Positions 42,412 through 53,466 of a DNA stretch of 64,000 nucleotides are shown here, piece by piece; within the stretch, counting starts at the first letter, position 1, and every line of letters begins with the position of its first letter. The translations under genes were made by a program, and so were the position numbers. Below the pieces are notes generated by a model. The model had not been told where the DNA came from, searched no databases, and saw only the letters and a list, made by a program, of their open reading frames with translations. The DNA comes from Progne subis subis (lineage: Eukaryota > Chordata > Aves > Passeriformes > Hirundinidae), in the NCBI GenBank assembly GCA_022316685.1, contig JAKJHU010001070.1, positions 30,557 to 94,556 on the forward strand. The letters are read 5' to 3'.

Positions 42412-45400
42412 TTATTTCTTTTTAAAGGTTAATTTCAAGTCTTTCGGGTGTGGTGTTACTGTCCACTCGGTTTCATCCGGTGAGGGTGCTGAACTCGGGT
42501 TCTCTCCAGGAGCGGGTACTGGCCCTTTAACTCTGGTGATGTGGGTCCATCCTTTTTTCCTTAGTGCGCACTGCTGTGGGAGTTGTTAACAGTACTTGGT
42601 AGGGACCTTCAAACTTCGGGGTCAGCGGGGTATTAGTCCACGTTTTGATCAATACCCAGTCTCCAGGATTGATATTATGCACATTTGCATCCAAAAGGGA
42701 AGTTTGAGGAAGATAGCCTTTCTTTCTGAGATTTTCTAAGGTTTGTCCAATGGTTTTTTAGATATTTTCTAGTGATTTCCTCTCCTTCCAGGTAGTCTTT
42801 AGAACTATAAGGAGATAACAAAAAGGGAGGCCCAAATAACATTTCATATGGTGACACTCCTAGATCTGCTCGTGGCTGTGTTCTGATTCGTAGTAATGCT
42901 AGGGGTAAGCATTTAAGCCAATTTAGTTGAGTTTCTGCTATTAGTTTGGTCAGTACATTTTTAATGGTTTTGTTCATCCTTTCTACTCTGCCTGAGCTTT
43001 GGGGATGCCATGGGGTGTGTAACCTCCATTTTATCCCTAAGGCTTGTGTTACCTGTTGTAGAATTTGTGCTGTGAAATGTGGCCCTCTGTCTGAATCAAT
43101 ATTATTTATCAGCCCATACCGAGGGAGGATATCTTCTAATATGATTTTTGTTACTACTTCTGCTGTTTCCCTTTTTGTAGGAAATGCTTCTACCCAATGG
43201 GTAAGGTGGTCTATGATCACTAACAAGTGTTTGTACCCTTGAACAGGAGGCATCTCAGTAAAATCAATTTGCACGTTCTGGAAGGGCCTTAAGGCTAACT
43301 CCCTCCCTCCAGGCTCAGTTTTTCTCATAACTTTTTGATTTATTTTCTGACATATTATACATCCCTGAGTAACTGCTTTTGCTAATTCGTGTACTCCAAT
43401 ACATAGGTTTTCCCTTAGGAAATGGTCACATAACCCCTGGGTTCCCCAGTGGGTTAAATTATGTATTTCTGTAAGTATTTTTCTGGCTAGGGCTTTATTT
43501 AAGAATTTCCGTCCGTCAGCTGTTAACCACACTCCGTGTTCCCCCTGGTGTAATCCTAATTCTTTAATTGCTTTCTGCTCTTTTTTACTAAACACTTGCT
43601 CTATCCTTTCTTCTGCTTTTCTTGGTATTTTCTCTAATTTGAGGATTTTTACTGGTTCTCCTGGTTCTAAAGCTGCTTCTCTGGCTGTTTTATCAGCTAA
43701 CTGGTTTCCCCTTATCTCGGGCATTTCTCCCTTTTGATGTCCTTTTATGTGAACTACTGCAATTTTTAATGGTTTTTGTAAAGATTTTAACACTGACTTT
43801 ATTAATTCTGTGTGTATTAAGTTTTTCCCTCTTGAATTTAATATCCCTGTCCTTCCCAAATTTTCCCAAACGTGTGCACGATACCAAAGGCATATCTAGA
43901 GTCCTGTGTAAATGGTCCCTCGGTCATCTTTAAGTAAGTCTAGCCCTCTCTTTAGTGCATATATTTCACAGCACTGTGCTGACCAATTACTTGGTAACTT
44001 TCCCTTTTCTAAAACTTTCATTTTCTCTCCCTCAATCACAGAGTATCCTGATATTCTTTTCCCTTCCACCACTCGGGATGACCCATCTGTGAACAACACT
44101 CTCCCATATGGAAGGGGTGTATCCTCTAAATCTTCCCTTACTTTTGTCTGCATATCAATGAGTTCTAGGCAATGGTGTTCTATTTCTTCAGTGGGCTCAC
44201 CAGAGAGAAATTGAGCCGGATTTAAGCTTTTGGATGTTGTTAGTTCTAGGTTATTTGAATTTATCAGTATAATTTCATATTTTAGGATTCTAGAATCTGT
44301 GAGCCACTTTTGAGCTCTTTGACTTAAGATTGTTTTCAAATCATGTGGAGTATGTATCTTTATCTTTCCCTGTAATGTTAACTTTTGAGCCTCCTCTATT
44401 AAAATAGCTGCAGCTGCAACTGCTTGGAGACAAGCCGGCCATCCCCTAGCAACTGGATCTAACAGTTTTGATAAAAATGCTACAGGTTTTCGGTATCCTC
44501 CCCATTCTTGGGTTAAAACTCCGTATGCTATCCCTTCTTCAGTGTTTACAAATAAATCAAACTCCTTTTTAAGATCTGGTAAGCTTAAAACTGGTGCTGA
44601 GGATAATTTCTCTTTCAGATCTTGCAGCTGCCTCTCGTCACTCTCTGTCCAATTCATTGGTTCCTGGTCTATTAATTTATCATAAAGAAATTTGACCCCT
44701 TGAGTGTACTTATCTATCCAGTGCTTGCAGTATCCAAACAGGCCTAGAAGTTTCCTTATGTCTCTCTTAGTTTTTGGAGGTGATATAGACACTATTCCTG
44801 AAATTCTTGCAGGGCTTAACCTTTTACTTCCCTTTCCAATTATGTGTCCTAAATAAGTGACTTCATTTTCTACAAACTGTAGTTTACTCTGAGATACTTT
44901 TAACCCCTTTTCTCCAAGAAAGTTTAGAAGTTGTATACTTACATCTTTAACTTCTTTCTCTGTCTCCCCTGATATTAATAAATCATCTACGTATTGCAAA
45001 ATTTGAACTCCTTCTTTGGGACTAAACTGTTCTAATAATGTTTCTAGGGCCTGTCCAAAGATATTTGGCGATTCCGTATACCCCTGTGGTAACCGGGTCC
45101 ACCTTAGCTGTTGTTTTCTTCCCCTGTCTGGATGTTCCCATTCAAAGGCGAACCAATCCCTACACTCTTCTGCTAGGGGACGTGTCCAAAAAGCATCCTT
45201 TAAGTCTATCACTGTGAACCAGGTATGCTCTCTTGGAATTTTACTCAGCAAGGTATAGGGGTTAGGTACTACTGGGTGTTGAGCAATAGTTCTTTTATTT
45301 ATTTCTCTCAAATCCTGGACTAATCTAAACTTTCCCTCATCTTTCTTTATGGCTAATATAGGGGTGTTATGAGGGGACATACACGGTTCTAAGATATTTT

Positions 45401-45978
45401 CTTTTAAAAGATGCTCAATTACTGAAGCTAGCCCTTTCTTTCCTTCTGGTGACATTGGGTATTGCTTAACTCTGATGGCAGGGGTATCTTTTTGCATTTC
45501 TATCTTAATGGGAGGGATATCTAAACACCCATATTTTCCTTCTGTAGCCCACACTTCTGGATTTATCTCTTGTATATCCCCTTGGGTCAGTTTCATGATA
45601 TGCACAACCATTTTTCCATCTTTTGGGATAACTCCTACCCCGAGCTGCACTTGTAAGTCTCTGCCTAGTAAATTGGTTTCTGTATGTGGTAAATAAAGAA
45701 AATCAGCTACACAGTGCTTTGAGTTCCCTTTAATCTCTACTGCTTCAACTATTAATGCTTGAAAGGGCCTCCCTTCAGCCCCTAACACTTCACAAGTTTT
45801 TTTCACAAGTTTTTGTCCCGATTGTTACCCCTGTTGGTAATTTCCTTAAACTCGATCTATCAGCTCCTGTGTCTACTAAGAATTCATATTCTTCACTTTG
45901 GGGACCCACATCAAAGTTTACTAGAGGCTCATCTTGTTGTTCTATTGGGTCCCCTATTTTATAGAGCCTCTGACACCC
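42412..45978 (-). pseudogene. pol: ERV2 pol (protease-RT-RNase H-integrase, broken)
   Basis: The same domain order as ERV1 pol. The 636-codon frame 45806-43896 holds the end of protease, RT with YVDD and most of RNase H. The frame 43859-42675 holds the RNase H end and integrase with HHCC and D-D-E residues. Breaks: a 13-base tandem duplication near 45790-45810 in protease; an extra G near 43905 within the TDSRYAF motif; an extra A near 42756; and an extra A near 42556 in the integrase C-terminal domain. These differ from the ERV1 lesions, so the copies decayed independently. Confidence 0.92.
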
Positions 45979-47918
45979 CTAATCCTCCCCTTTCAGCACC
46001 CTCTCCAGGGCATCTTGCTCCCTTGCAATAGCCTCATCAAGTGATAATTTCTTACAATCCCTTTTTAAATGCCCTATTTCACCACAGTAATAACAAGTTC
46101 TATTCTCTCCTGGGTTACTTCTTTTTAAATTTACCCACGGTGGTACTATGGGTGACTTCGGTTCTTTAAATGAGGGTCTTGGTCCTCCCTCACCAGATTT
46201 CCAGGGGGAGTTTTTCTGGTTTTCTGCTACTCCAGTACTTTCTCTTGCTACAGCTACCATAATGCGAGCCTTGGCTTTAGCTTTTTCTTCTTCTCTCCTC
46301 AGGTAAACTCTTAAGGCCTCTTTTAATAATTCATTAATACTTTTCTCCTGCCAATCTTCAATTTTTTCTAATTTTCTCCGTATATCTGGCCATGACTTTG
46401 TTACAAACTGCACTTTTAGAATTACTTGTCCCTCAGGACTATCAGGGTCTATGCTTGAATATAATTGAAAATTTCTTTTTAATCGATTTAGCCAAGTGGC
46501 AGGAGTCTCATCTTTTTCTTGGGACCCATCAAAAGCTAATTTAGTATTATTCCCTCTGGGGACAGATTCTCTTATACTTCTTACTATCAAGGACCTATAG
46601 TCTCTCATATTTTGTCTTTCTTCTTCTTGATTTGGGTCCCACCCTGGGTCAGTTATCGGTAATTTATGATCTCCAGGTGGCCCCAACCTATTTTCCCTTT
46701 CCCAGATTCTGATACTTGCTGTTCTAATCATTCGTATTTCCTCAGGGGAGAACAAGATGTTTAATATAGAATTTAACTCTCCCCATGTATAAACATTGGG
46801 TCCAAGGAATTGGTCTACCTGTGTGGCAATACCTATGGGATCTTCAACTAAATTTCCTAGCTCTTTTTTAAATCCTCTTACTTCAGAGGCTGTTAATGGG
46901 GCATTTACAAATCCCACTCCTCCAATTACTCCTCCCATAGGCACTTCCCTGAGGGGAAAAAGTTTTTCTGGCTTTAAGGCTTTTGACCTTGTGTTACAAT
47001 AGGGTCCTTCACTTACATTATTAACTGATAACACTGGCTGAGTTACAAATTCCTGGGGAATTCCAGGAGAACGGGATGACTCACAGGAGTCTGCAGGGGT
47101 TTTGGTTAACTCCCAATTAGGAGGTGGCAGGGGAATTACTGTAGGTGAGGGGGAGGTAGTAAAATCTGTAGGGGGAGAAACAGAGGATGGTACTGTGGGA
47201 GGAAGGGGGGCTAGGGAAGAGGTTGTGTTTTGGGAAACTGCAGGGGTTATAACTGGGGCTAAAGAATTTTGACTATTGGAAGGAGGTGGCAAAGGGGCTG
47301 TTGGGAGAGAAGGGGGAGAAGGTACTAAGGACTGGGGAGGAGAGGTGTTAAGGGGGGTGATGATGGAACCACTGGGGGAAGAGGAGGAGAGGGTTCTGAA
47401 GGAGTTTGAGTTTGACTCGGGGAAGTTAGTAGGGGAACTGGGACAGGATTTTGAGGGACTTGGGGCACCTCTGGGTAAATTGGAGGGGGTAAATGGTCTA
47501 AAGGGTCCCATCTTTGATTAGTTTCTGTTCTTTCCTCTTTCTGTTCTTTTCTTTCACACTTTTCTTTTTCTTTTAATTTGCAGACTTTTATATTCTCTTT
47601 ACTCATGGCTCTCTTTTGCCAACAAGCAGCATAAGCTAACTGGTTTACGTCTGGATCTTCTTGAGTTCTTAGGTAGTGATTTAACTGATAACACATCCAC
47701 TCATCATGTGTTCCAAGCCATGGCCACTCTCCTGGTAATTTTAATTTTGGCCAGACTTTGGTGCAATAAAACACCATTTTAACCTGATCTAGTCCTTTTG
47801 TGGCCTCTAAAGAATCCCATTTAGTTAAAAGTTGTTCTAAGGGACTACCGGGTGGAATACTCTGTACTTTGTTATTCTCCTTTTGGGATTTCTTTTTCTT
47901 ACTAGTACATTGTCCCAT
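45979..47918 (-). pseudogene. gag: ERV2 gag (one frame break)
   Basis: Starts MGQCTSKKKK (myristoylation site) at 47918. The first frame runs to 47325 through matrix and part of the proline-rich region. The second frame (47511-45979) covers the rest of the proline-rich region, the p30-type capsid and a CX2CX4HX4C zinc knuckle, ending at TAG (45979-45981) in frame with pol. The only break is an indel in the C-rich tract near 47350. Capsid and nucleocapsid are intact here, unlike in ERV1. Confidence 0.9.
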
Positions 47919-49235
47919 TTTCTTTAAACTGAAAAAAAAATTTCAAAGGTGCCCTTTACTGACTGGCAACACAGGTTTTTTTTTTTTAAGCAAAAAAATT
48001 CTTCAGCTTTTCTCCCTTTACTTCAAATCTCCTGACTTAATTCTTGAACACTTCAACATAAAACTCCTAAACTTTATGCTTTTCTACTCTTTCCTACACT
48101 TTTGCTTTCATTAGGGAACAAATTCTCCCTCTTTCTACTCACTTTCTCTAACCTTCTTCACTTCCTTGGACGCTCACACTTTACTTACACCAGGGGCTCA
48201 GACTCTCTTCTGACCCCTTTGAGGTGAGTCCTAATGACCTCACCCCCTATGTACCCCCGCGCCTTGCCTCACCCCTGAGACTCTGGACACGCTTTGCGGC
48301 GCACGACAGGGTCCCTAGTACTGGCATCCCCTTCCGGGCCTCAGGGCCTTCCCACGCCTTAGCCCCCGCCGGGCCGGACACCTTCAGTCCGAACCCAGGA
48401 CTAGACTGCCCTGCTACTAGTACAGTCCCCCTCTTCACTTTTTGAAACGGAGGTAAGAGGTCAAGACTCCGCACGGGTTACCTGGGGGGGGTATCCCTTC
48501 CTTGTTTCCAAGGATCAACCCCAGCAGGGCCCGACCCCTTTGCCTTCCACCAGGACTGGCTTGACTACTTCTCCCCAGCGAAGCAGCCTCGGCAAGAGGG
48601 ATGAGTGTGTGTGTGCAGGATGCCCGCCTTGCCTCTACATTGACTCCCCACCCCGGTGTCCTCGGGCTATGGGTTTACGGCCTCCTCCCTGAGACCGCGG
48701 CAGCACACCCTCTCCGGTGCGTCTGGCTCAGTCCTGGGAAGCAGGGACTCTCATGAGCTCTCGGCACCCGCAGTGTTTGGGGACACCCTGTAAACCCTGG
48801 TACGGTTTTCCCGCCCCTCCAGGGACTCTAAACCCTCCTAGGCTACTCTAGCCTTTAAGGGGGGGGGACCTGCCCCCAATGCGTGCCACTCACACTCTGT
48901 TTTCCCCTGCACGCCCGGGGGGGCTCTTTCTGCCCCTAAAGAGACGCCTCACTCATTATTCTCTCGCTTCCCCCTTTTCCTGGCCGGCCCCCTCGCGGGG
49001 GTCCGAAACCGCAGTACCGAGGGGTCCACACTCAGTTCTGGGGGTCCGAGCTGCCGGCCCCCGACTCTCTCACACTCCCATTCGCACGCCTCCTTTACCC
49101 GCCGCCGGAATGCTCACCCTCCAGCGCTCCTCCTCGTTGCCGGTCCCAGGCTGCTCCCGCTTGTCCAGCTGTCCCGGAGGTCCGAAGGGCGAGCGGCCGT
49201 CCCGTCCTCGGTCCCTCTTCAGGCGTGGCCAAATC
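47919..49235 (-). other. ERV2 untranslated leader
   Basis: Matches the ERV1 leader but has a single copy of the 61-bp unit (near 48890-48940). The candidate splice donor context is kept near 49110-49120. No coding capacity is evident. Confidence 0.75.
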
Positions 49236-49255
49236 CCGTGGCCGAGCCCCCAAAA
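49236..49255 (-). other. Primer-binding site of ERV2, tRNA-Pro type
   Basis: Minus-strand TGGGGGCTCGGCCACGGGAT directly follows the 5' LTR. It shares the two-base AC insertion with ERV1 and has one further substitution. Confidence 0.7.
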
Positions 49256-49257
49256 AT

Positions 49258-49868
49258 TGTTCTGGAAAAAAATATAATAGAGAGTCAGAGACTTGCTGGT
49301 TTTGTATGTTTCTTTATTATCAAGCTTGGCCTTGGGGGAGAGCTTGCTTGCTCCCTTGGCAACGTGGAGGAGGAGGTACACACAGCTTCGCTTCACAGCA
49401 AAGATGGGGACTCCCACCCCCCCTCACTGGGCTTTTTCCCTTGCCGGGGAGTCCGTTTTGTGTCGCTGATCAGGGTCATCCAGCGATGGGGGACTCCTTC
49501 TCAGGTCACGGCGACTAAATAAAGCTGCTTCGGTGGACCCCCGTATTTGCACTAGTCTAAAATGCAACTACAGTCCTGTATTTTACTTTGGTTCCCTGCT
49601 TTTCAGAGTCTCTTGTTCTTGAGTTGTTCCCAGAATTCTAGCGTTCTTTTTATTTGCATATTCAGACACTATCTGGCAAATGGGAGCAGAGATACAGGTA
49701 ATAAGGTGAATTCTTAATTAACAATCAAGCAAATAAGGTAATAAATCAGTATTAAACAGGAATAAGGCAAATTCTTTATATAGAAGCTAGCATTAACAAT
49801 CTTAATGGAATTACTTAACAATTAAGTAACTAAAACATAGATTATTTGAATAGAATTTATTTATAACA
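49258..49868 (-). repeat. 5' LTR of ERV2
   Basis: 611 bp, TG...CA in the minus direction. It shares GATTG, TTGC, CTTTATTT, CGCC, ACAC and the TATTAT run near its end with the ERV1 3' LTR. Private changes include a short deletion (GCAAATACGGG) and a missing T in the CTGTTTAATAC stretch. Confidence 0.92.
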
Positions 49869-50165
49869 GGTACTGTGAGTGATACTGGGGGATACTGGGA
49901 CAAACTTGGGACACTGGGAACACTGTGGACAATCCAGGGGACACAGGGGTGTACTTTGGATGATACTGGGGGGAACTGGAAGGTAATGGAAGTGAACTCA
50001 AGTGTATTGGGAGGGACTGGGCAGCACTTGGAGGGCCTGGAGGGGCACTGGGGTTTTAGTTGGCTTTACTGGGGATGAAATATGCTGTACTGGGTGGGAC
50101 TGGAAGGGCACTGTATATGTACTGGGCTGTACTGGGGATAACCTGGGCTGGAGTGGAAGAGACTG
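49869..50165. repeat. 'actggg' minisatellite, right side
   Basis: Degenerate units built on 'gatactgggg', 'ggactgg' and 'gtactgggct' extend from the first base after the ERV2 LTR to about 50165. It is the same kind of array as 302-384 on the far side of the ERV pair. Confidence 0.75.
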
Positions 50166-50980
50166 GAGGGATTGAATGAGCTTCTCCCGCCTCTGCCGTT
50201 TCCTATTTGCGGAGACTGCTGCCCATCACAGCCCGCAGCCAATGAGCGCTTTGGATGGGGACACAAGGGGCAGGATTTGCTGCCTGCGCCATCTTTTCTG
50301 TTTGCCTATAACTCCCATCATGCCTCGCGGCCCGACTGAATCTCAACGGAGCCGGGACTTCAATGCCCATCATGCCCCGCGCTCCACAGAACACCCCCTC
50401 CCTCCCCCCCCGCCTCATTATCCGCCCCCCGATGTATCCTATCAGTGTCCCCCAGACCCTGCAGGGTGACTAAGTGCCTCCTCCGCGCCCATTCAGGACC
50501 CCCCAAAAGCGTCCCTAAATCCCCCGAATGCTCCCAACCCCATCGATGCCCGTTTCTGGCCACTTCTCGAATTCATCTCCTATCAGCCCCCGCGGCATCA
50601 GAGCCGCTCCAAACACAGTGCGGCGCTTATAAATCCTGCCGTGCCCCGCGCCCTAAAGAGCCCGGTTAGAGCTCCCCAAGCTCCCCCTAAGTGCTCCCGA
50701 ACCATATACGTTCCCCTTGAGGACCTCAAGTCGCGGCTCGGACGCAAAAGTGACCCCCAAGTGCCTTCCCGGACCCCTAGAAGCTCTGTTAGAGCCACTT
50801 CCGGGACTACAGCTCCCAGCATGCTCCGCGGCTCACTTAGAGCGCTCTTCCAGACGTGACTTCATCTCCCGTCATGCCCCGCGCCCCAGGGAAAACCATT
50901 GGAGCTGTGCCCAGAACTCCCGTGATGCTCCGCGGCCCGATTGAACCGTGTTATACCCGCGCCTACAACTCCCATCATCA
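50166..50980. promoter_or_regulatory. CpG-rich promoter-like island with ZNF143/THAP11-like sites
   Basis: GC- and CpG-rich sequence unlike anything else in the window. It contains one exact ZNF143/THAP11-type site, ACTACAGCTCCCAGCATGC (50806-50824), and five diverged relatives ending in CATGCC or similar (near 50305-50324, 50356-50376, 50858-50878, 50911-50928 and 50962-50980). Next to the exact site is an ETS site ACTTCCGG (50797-50804). There are CCAAT boxes at 50239-50243 and, inverted, 50898-50902, and a TATA-like TTATAAAT at 50628-50634. Such site combinations mark housekeeping, often bidirectional, promoters. No first exon can be identified. The island is cut by the start of duplication copy D. 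Confidence 0.7.
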
Positions 50981-52500
50981 AGCTGCAAGCCCTGCCAGGC
51001 TCCTCAGGGAGGGGCGAGGCAGAAGCAAAGTGCAGCCCCTGGAAGGAAACTTCCTTCTGTGGGGCCTCCAGAGGCACTGCCAGAGCCCAGGGGACAAAGG
51101 CCTGGGTGCCTGTGGCCCTGCCAGCCCTGCCCAGCCCTTGGCCATCTCTCCTGCAGGCTGTGCCCCCTGTGCGTGCTGCTCCTGTGCCCTGGCCGGCTGC
51201 ACACGCCCATCTCGCTGTGCCCCCCAGCATTTCTCAGCCCAGCATTTCTGTGCCCTCCCTGGGCTCCCTGCACCCAGCGCTGCCGGCTCCTGGCACACAG
51301 AGCCAGGGCATGGCCCAGGCTCACGCTGGGACACCTCGAGCACCAAAATTCTACCCTGGCAGGGACTTTTCTTTTTCCTCACCTCCAGGCTGAACCTTCC
51401 AAGCTGGCACAACCTTCCTCTTTAGGGAGGTTTCCTTCTCTTGCCACTCCAAGTAAAGCTCTGTCTCCTGCTGTTCACAGAGAAGGGCTGGTGGGAGATC
51501 AGTGTTAGTCAGAGCTCTTTTGGGGCACAATGACCATGAAATTATTGAGTTTTTAAATATTCCTGAGACTTTCAGAGAGCAGACTTCCTGGTCCCAGGGG
51601 CTGGTGGCAATTGTGCTCACTCAGGTTCATCTCCCCACACCAACACCATGAGGGTGCTCACTCTGCTCTGTGCAGTGCAAACAGGGGCTCCTGAGCCACT
51701 GCTGCTGTGTCTGTGCCTGCGAGGATGTGGCACCTGTGTGAGCTGGGGGAGAGGCCAGGGCTGCAGAGGGGGATGTTTTTGGCAGGTGCATAAGGACACT
51801 CTGGGACGCTGCCCTGGGGTGTCCAGAGCAGTGGGGATGGATCAGCCCGTTCTTCTGCTCCTTCCTGTGTCCCCCAGGGACCTTGCAGAGCCCCAGCCAT
51901 GCTGTTTGCCCCCAGCCTGCCCACGGCCACCCTGGGGCTGCTCACGGGGCTTTTCTCTGCTGAGCATTGGCCTGGCCGTGTTCTGGAGAGAGCCTGGGCA
52001 AGGAGCCTGGAGCCCCCAGGCCCTGGCCTGAGGCGTCAGCGCTGCCCCAGCAGTGCCCATGGCCTGTCCCTGCTGCAGCCCCGGCACTGCCACCCCCAGC
52101 ACTGTGCCCGGCCCCGAGAGCACTCAGGCCCTACAGCAGCACCAGGGCCAGGAGGGCAGCGGGGCAGGGGCACGGGAGCAGCACTGGCAACACCAAGTGC
52201 TGCTGCTGCTGGGCACAGCTGCTGTGCCAGCACTGATCTGCCCCAGCTCTGCACACAGACATTGCTGCTGCAGCTCCAGAAAGGGGAACAAAAGGGAGAT
52301 CTCTGGTGAAAACTTTGCTGCGAGATCCTTTAGTTCATTTATAGCTACTGAGAGCATAGCTTCTTTTTGACACAGTGTGAGGCCACAGTAAAGGTGGAAA
52401 GAAGAAAAACAATGGCCTTGATTTGTGAACACCTTGAAAACTAAAAAAAGAATAAAAACTCAACAACCAAATGTACAAGTTCTATCAAAGATGTTGTTTA

Positions 52501-53466
52501 TTACAAGATATTTTCTGAAATTGGCAACCAATTTAATGTTTCTGAAATTACCCAGTCATCAGTCTCCACACTGCAGCCTTGAGCTCCTGGTTCCTCAGGC
52601 TGTAGATGAGGGGGTTCAGGGCTGCAGGCACCACCGAGTAAAGAAACTGACAGGGCCAGATCCAGGGATGGGGAGGAGATGGAGGGGGGCTTCAGGTAGG
52701 CAAAAAATCCAGTGCTGAGAAACAGGGAAAGCACAGCCAGGTGAGGGAGGCAGGTGGAAAAGGCTTTGTGCCGTCCCTGCTCAGAGGGGATCCTCAGCAC
52801 AGCCCTGAAGATCTGCACATAGGAGAAAACAATGAACAGAAAAGAGCTGATATATAGAGAAGCACTTAGCACAATGAGCCCAAGTTCCCTGAGTTTCGAG
52901 TGTGAGCACGAGAGCTTGAGGATGTGTGGGATTTCACAGAAGAACTGGCCCAGGGCATTGCCCTGCCACAGGGTCAGGGAAAATGTATTGGCTGTGTGCA
53001 GCAGAGCATTGAGAAAGACACTGGCCCAGGCAGCTGCTGCCATGTGGGCACAAGCTCTGCTGCCCAGGAGGGTCCCGTAGTGCAGGGGTTTGCAGATGGA
53101 CACGTAGCGGTCGTAGCACATGATAGTCAGGATGGAAAATTCTGATGTCATAAAAAAGGCAAAGAAAAAGAGCTGCACAGCAAATCCTGTGTAGGAGATG
53201 TTCCTGGTGTCCCAGAGGGAATTGTGCATGGCTTTGGGGACAGTGGTGAGGATGGAGCCCAGGTCAGTGAGGGCCAGGTTGAGCAGGAAGAAGAACATGG
53301 GCGTGTGCAGGAGGTGGCTGCAGGCTACAGCGCTGATGATGAGGCCGTTGGCCAGGAGGGCAGCCAGGGAGATGCCCAGGAAGAGGCAGAAGTGCAGGAG
53401 CTGCAGCTGCCGTGTGTCTGCCAATGGCAGCAGGAGGAAGTGGCTGATGGAGCTGCTGTTGAACAT
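52501..53466 (-). pseudogene. Olfactory receptor, family 14-like, frameshifted in TM7
   Basis: The frame is open for 321 codons, but after LDLALSV the sequence leaves the OR frame. Compared with the other two genes there is one extra base within 52641-52646, so TM7 and its NPLIY motif are replaced by an unrelated tail. In the original frame a further TAA (52548-52550) lies near the end. Two structural cysteines are also lost: the TM3 position reads YTGFAVQ (Cys to Phe), and the first ECL2 cysteine reads LTLWQGN (Cys to Trp). TM1 to TM6 motifs including MCYDRYVSIC and KAFSTCLPHL remain. It starts MFNSSSI rather than MSNSSSI. Most likely a recent pseudogene. Confidence 0.85.

Larger units (their letters stand above)
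39348..49868 (-). mobile_element. ERV2: gammaretrovirus-like provirus with env
   Basis: This 10.5-kb provirus has the same organisation as ERV1 and high identity to it, but lies in opposite orientation and retains env. LTRs are at 49258-49868 (5') and 39348-39955 (3'). Frameshifts affect gag, protease, RNase H, the integrase end and env, so it cannot make a full protein set, although a 636-codon RT-containing frame survives. The flanks ('cacttg' at the low side, 'ggtact' at the high side) do not form a target duplication. It encloses, together with ERV1, the copy A to C region. Confidence 0.93.

Noticed and set aside
43896..45806. ERV2 636-codon pol frame as a domesticated host gene
   Set aside because: It lacks a plausible start and complete RNase H, is bounded by simple indels, and sits in a provirus with both LTRs.
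45979..47511. ERV2 510-codon gag frame as a co-opted Gag-like gene
   Set aside because: Its start lies inside the proline-rich tract out of the matrix frame, so it is the back part of a frameshifted gag. Only an expression and selection test would revive the idea.
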